Positions 5,023 to 5,150 of a stretch of 5,150 bases of DNA are shown one piece after another. The DNA is from Bdellovibrionaceae bacterium UBA5009 (GTDB lineage Bacteria; Bdellovibrionota; Bdellovibrionia; Bdellovibrionales; Bdellovibrionaceae). The stretch lies in assembly GCA_002396665.1 (NCBI GenBank), contig DGYJ01000102.1, positions 5,437 to 10,586 on the forward strand, given 5' to 3'. Each line of letters opens with the position of its first letter. Position 1 is the stretch's first letter. A program made the position numbers and the translations under genes. Under the pieces are notes generated by a model, which was given only the letters and a program-made list of their open reading frames with translations, searched no databases and had not been told where the DNA came from.

Positions 5023-5150
5023 ATGATTAAATCCCCAATGACCCTTGACCAATACAAAGCAGAATATCAACGATCCATTCAAAATCCAGATCAGTTCTGG
5101 GGCGAACAGGCCGAGCGAATCACCTGGTTTAAAAAATGGCACACTGTCAA
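5023..5150 (+). CDS. acs: Acetyl-CoA synthetase, N-terminal end (3' truncated by window)
   Basis: The window holds the first 42 codons of an AMP-forming acetyl-CoA synthetase, which converts acetate, ATP and CoA to acetyl-CoA in the cytosol. The visible residues fit the N-terminal ACAS_N domain: an YKAEYQRSIQNPDQFWGEQA segment (residues 12-31) followed by RITWFKKWHTV. In E. coli Acs the equivalent is YEAMYQQSINVPDTFWGEQ. The catalytic core, including the conserved acetylated lysine, is off the window, so a close relative such as propionyl-CoA or acetoacetyl-CoA synthetase cannot be fully excluded. ATG 5023 is chosen because it is the first in frame; an ATG at 5038 is possible. Neither has a recognisable Shine-Dalgarno. 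It follows the toxin gene by 46 bases with no clear terminator, so some read-through is possible. Confidence 0.85.
   Translation, partial: MIKSPMTLDQYKAEYQRSIQNPDQFWGEQAERITWFKKWHTV

Noticed and set aside
1..5150. CRISPR array, tRNA, rRNA or insertion sequence
   Set aside because: No regularly spaced repeats, cloverleaf-like sequence, or transposase-like frame with terminal inverted repeats was seen.

Overview
The window is a moderately AT-rich bacterial chromosome segment with every gene on the + strand. It looks like Gram-negative (diderm) DNA. A type IV pilin-like C-terminus is followed by a membrane-anchored TPR protein, a full-length zinc-finger DnaJ, a DnaK, a vapBC-type toxin-antitoxin pair and the start of an acetyl-CoA synthetase. 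The best guess at the lineage is Bdellovibrionota or a related delta-proteobacterial group. This rests on the pilin tail style, the TPR family style and the DnaK sequence. It is an inference that could not be tested by database search.

Layout: 1-174 is the 3' end of a probable type IV pilin. 215-868 encodes a small inner-membrane-anchored protein with TPR-like helices, probably read with the pilin gene. 928-2043 is dnaJ and 2138-4057 is dnaK, so the usual dnaK-dnaJ order is reversed and no grpE or hrcA lies between them. An intrinsic terminator at 4113-4146 closes this block. After a short non-coding stretch, 4319-4558 and 4545-4976 form an overlapping RHH antitoxin / PIN-domain toxin operon with its own strong promoter and two near-identical palindromic operators. 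The window ends inside acs (from 5023).

The most informative regulatory signal is a pair of matching heat-shock (sigma-32 type) promoters. One lies directly before dnaJ (CTTGAC-N14-CACCATAT) and one directly before dnaK (CTTGAC-N14-CCCCACAT). The dnaK promoter begins inside the dnaJ stop codon, and its spacer is filled by a 15-bp perfect dyad, a candidate repressor site. The dnaJ promoter sits so close to the ATG, which has no Shine-Dalgarno, that the dnaJ mRNA is probably leaderless or nearly so. DnaK also carries Glu at position 8, where the family almost always has the nucleotide-site Asp (GIELGTTNS rather than GIDLGTTNS).

No wholly new multi-gene system is evident. The novelty lies in chaperone regulation, the DnaK active-site substitution, the poorly characterised pilin-adjacent TPR protein and the clean vapBC operator architecture.
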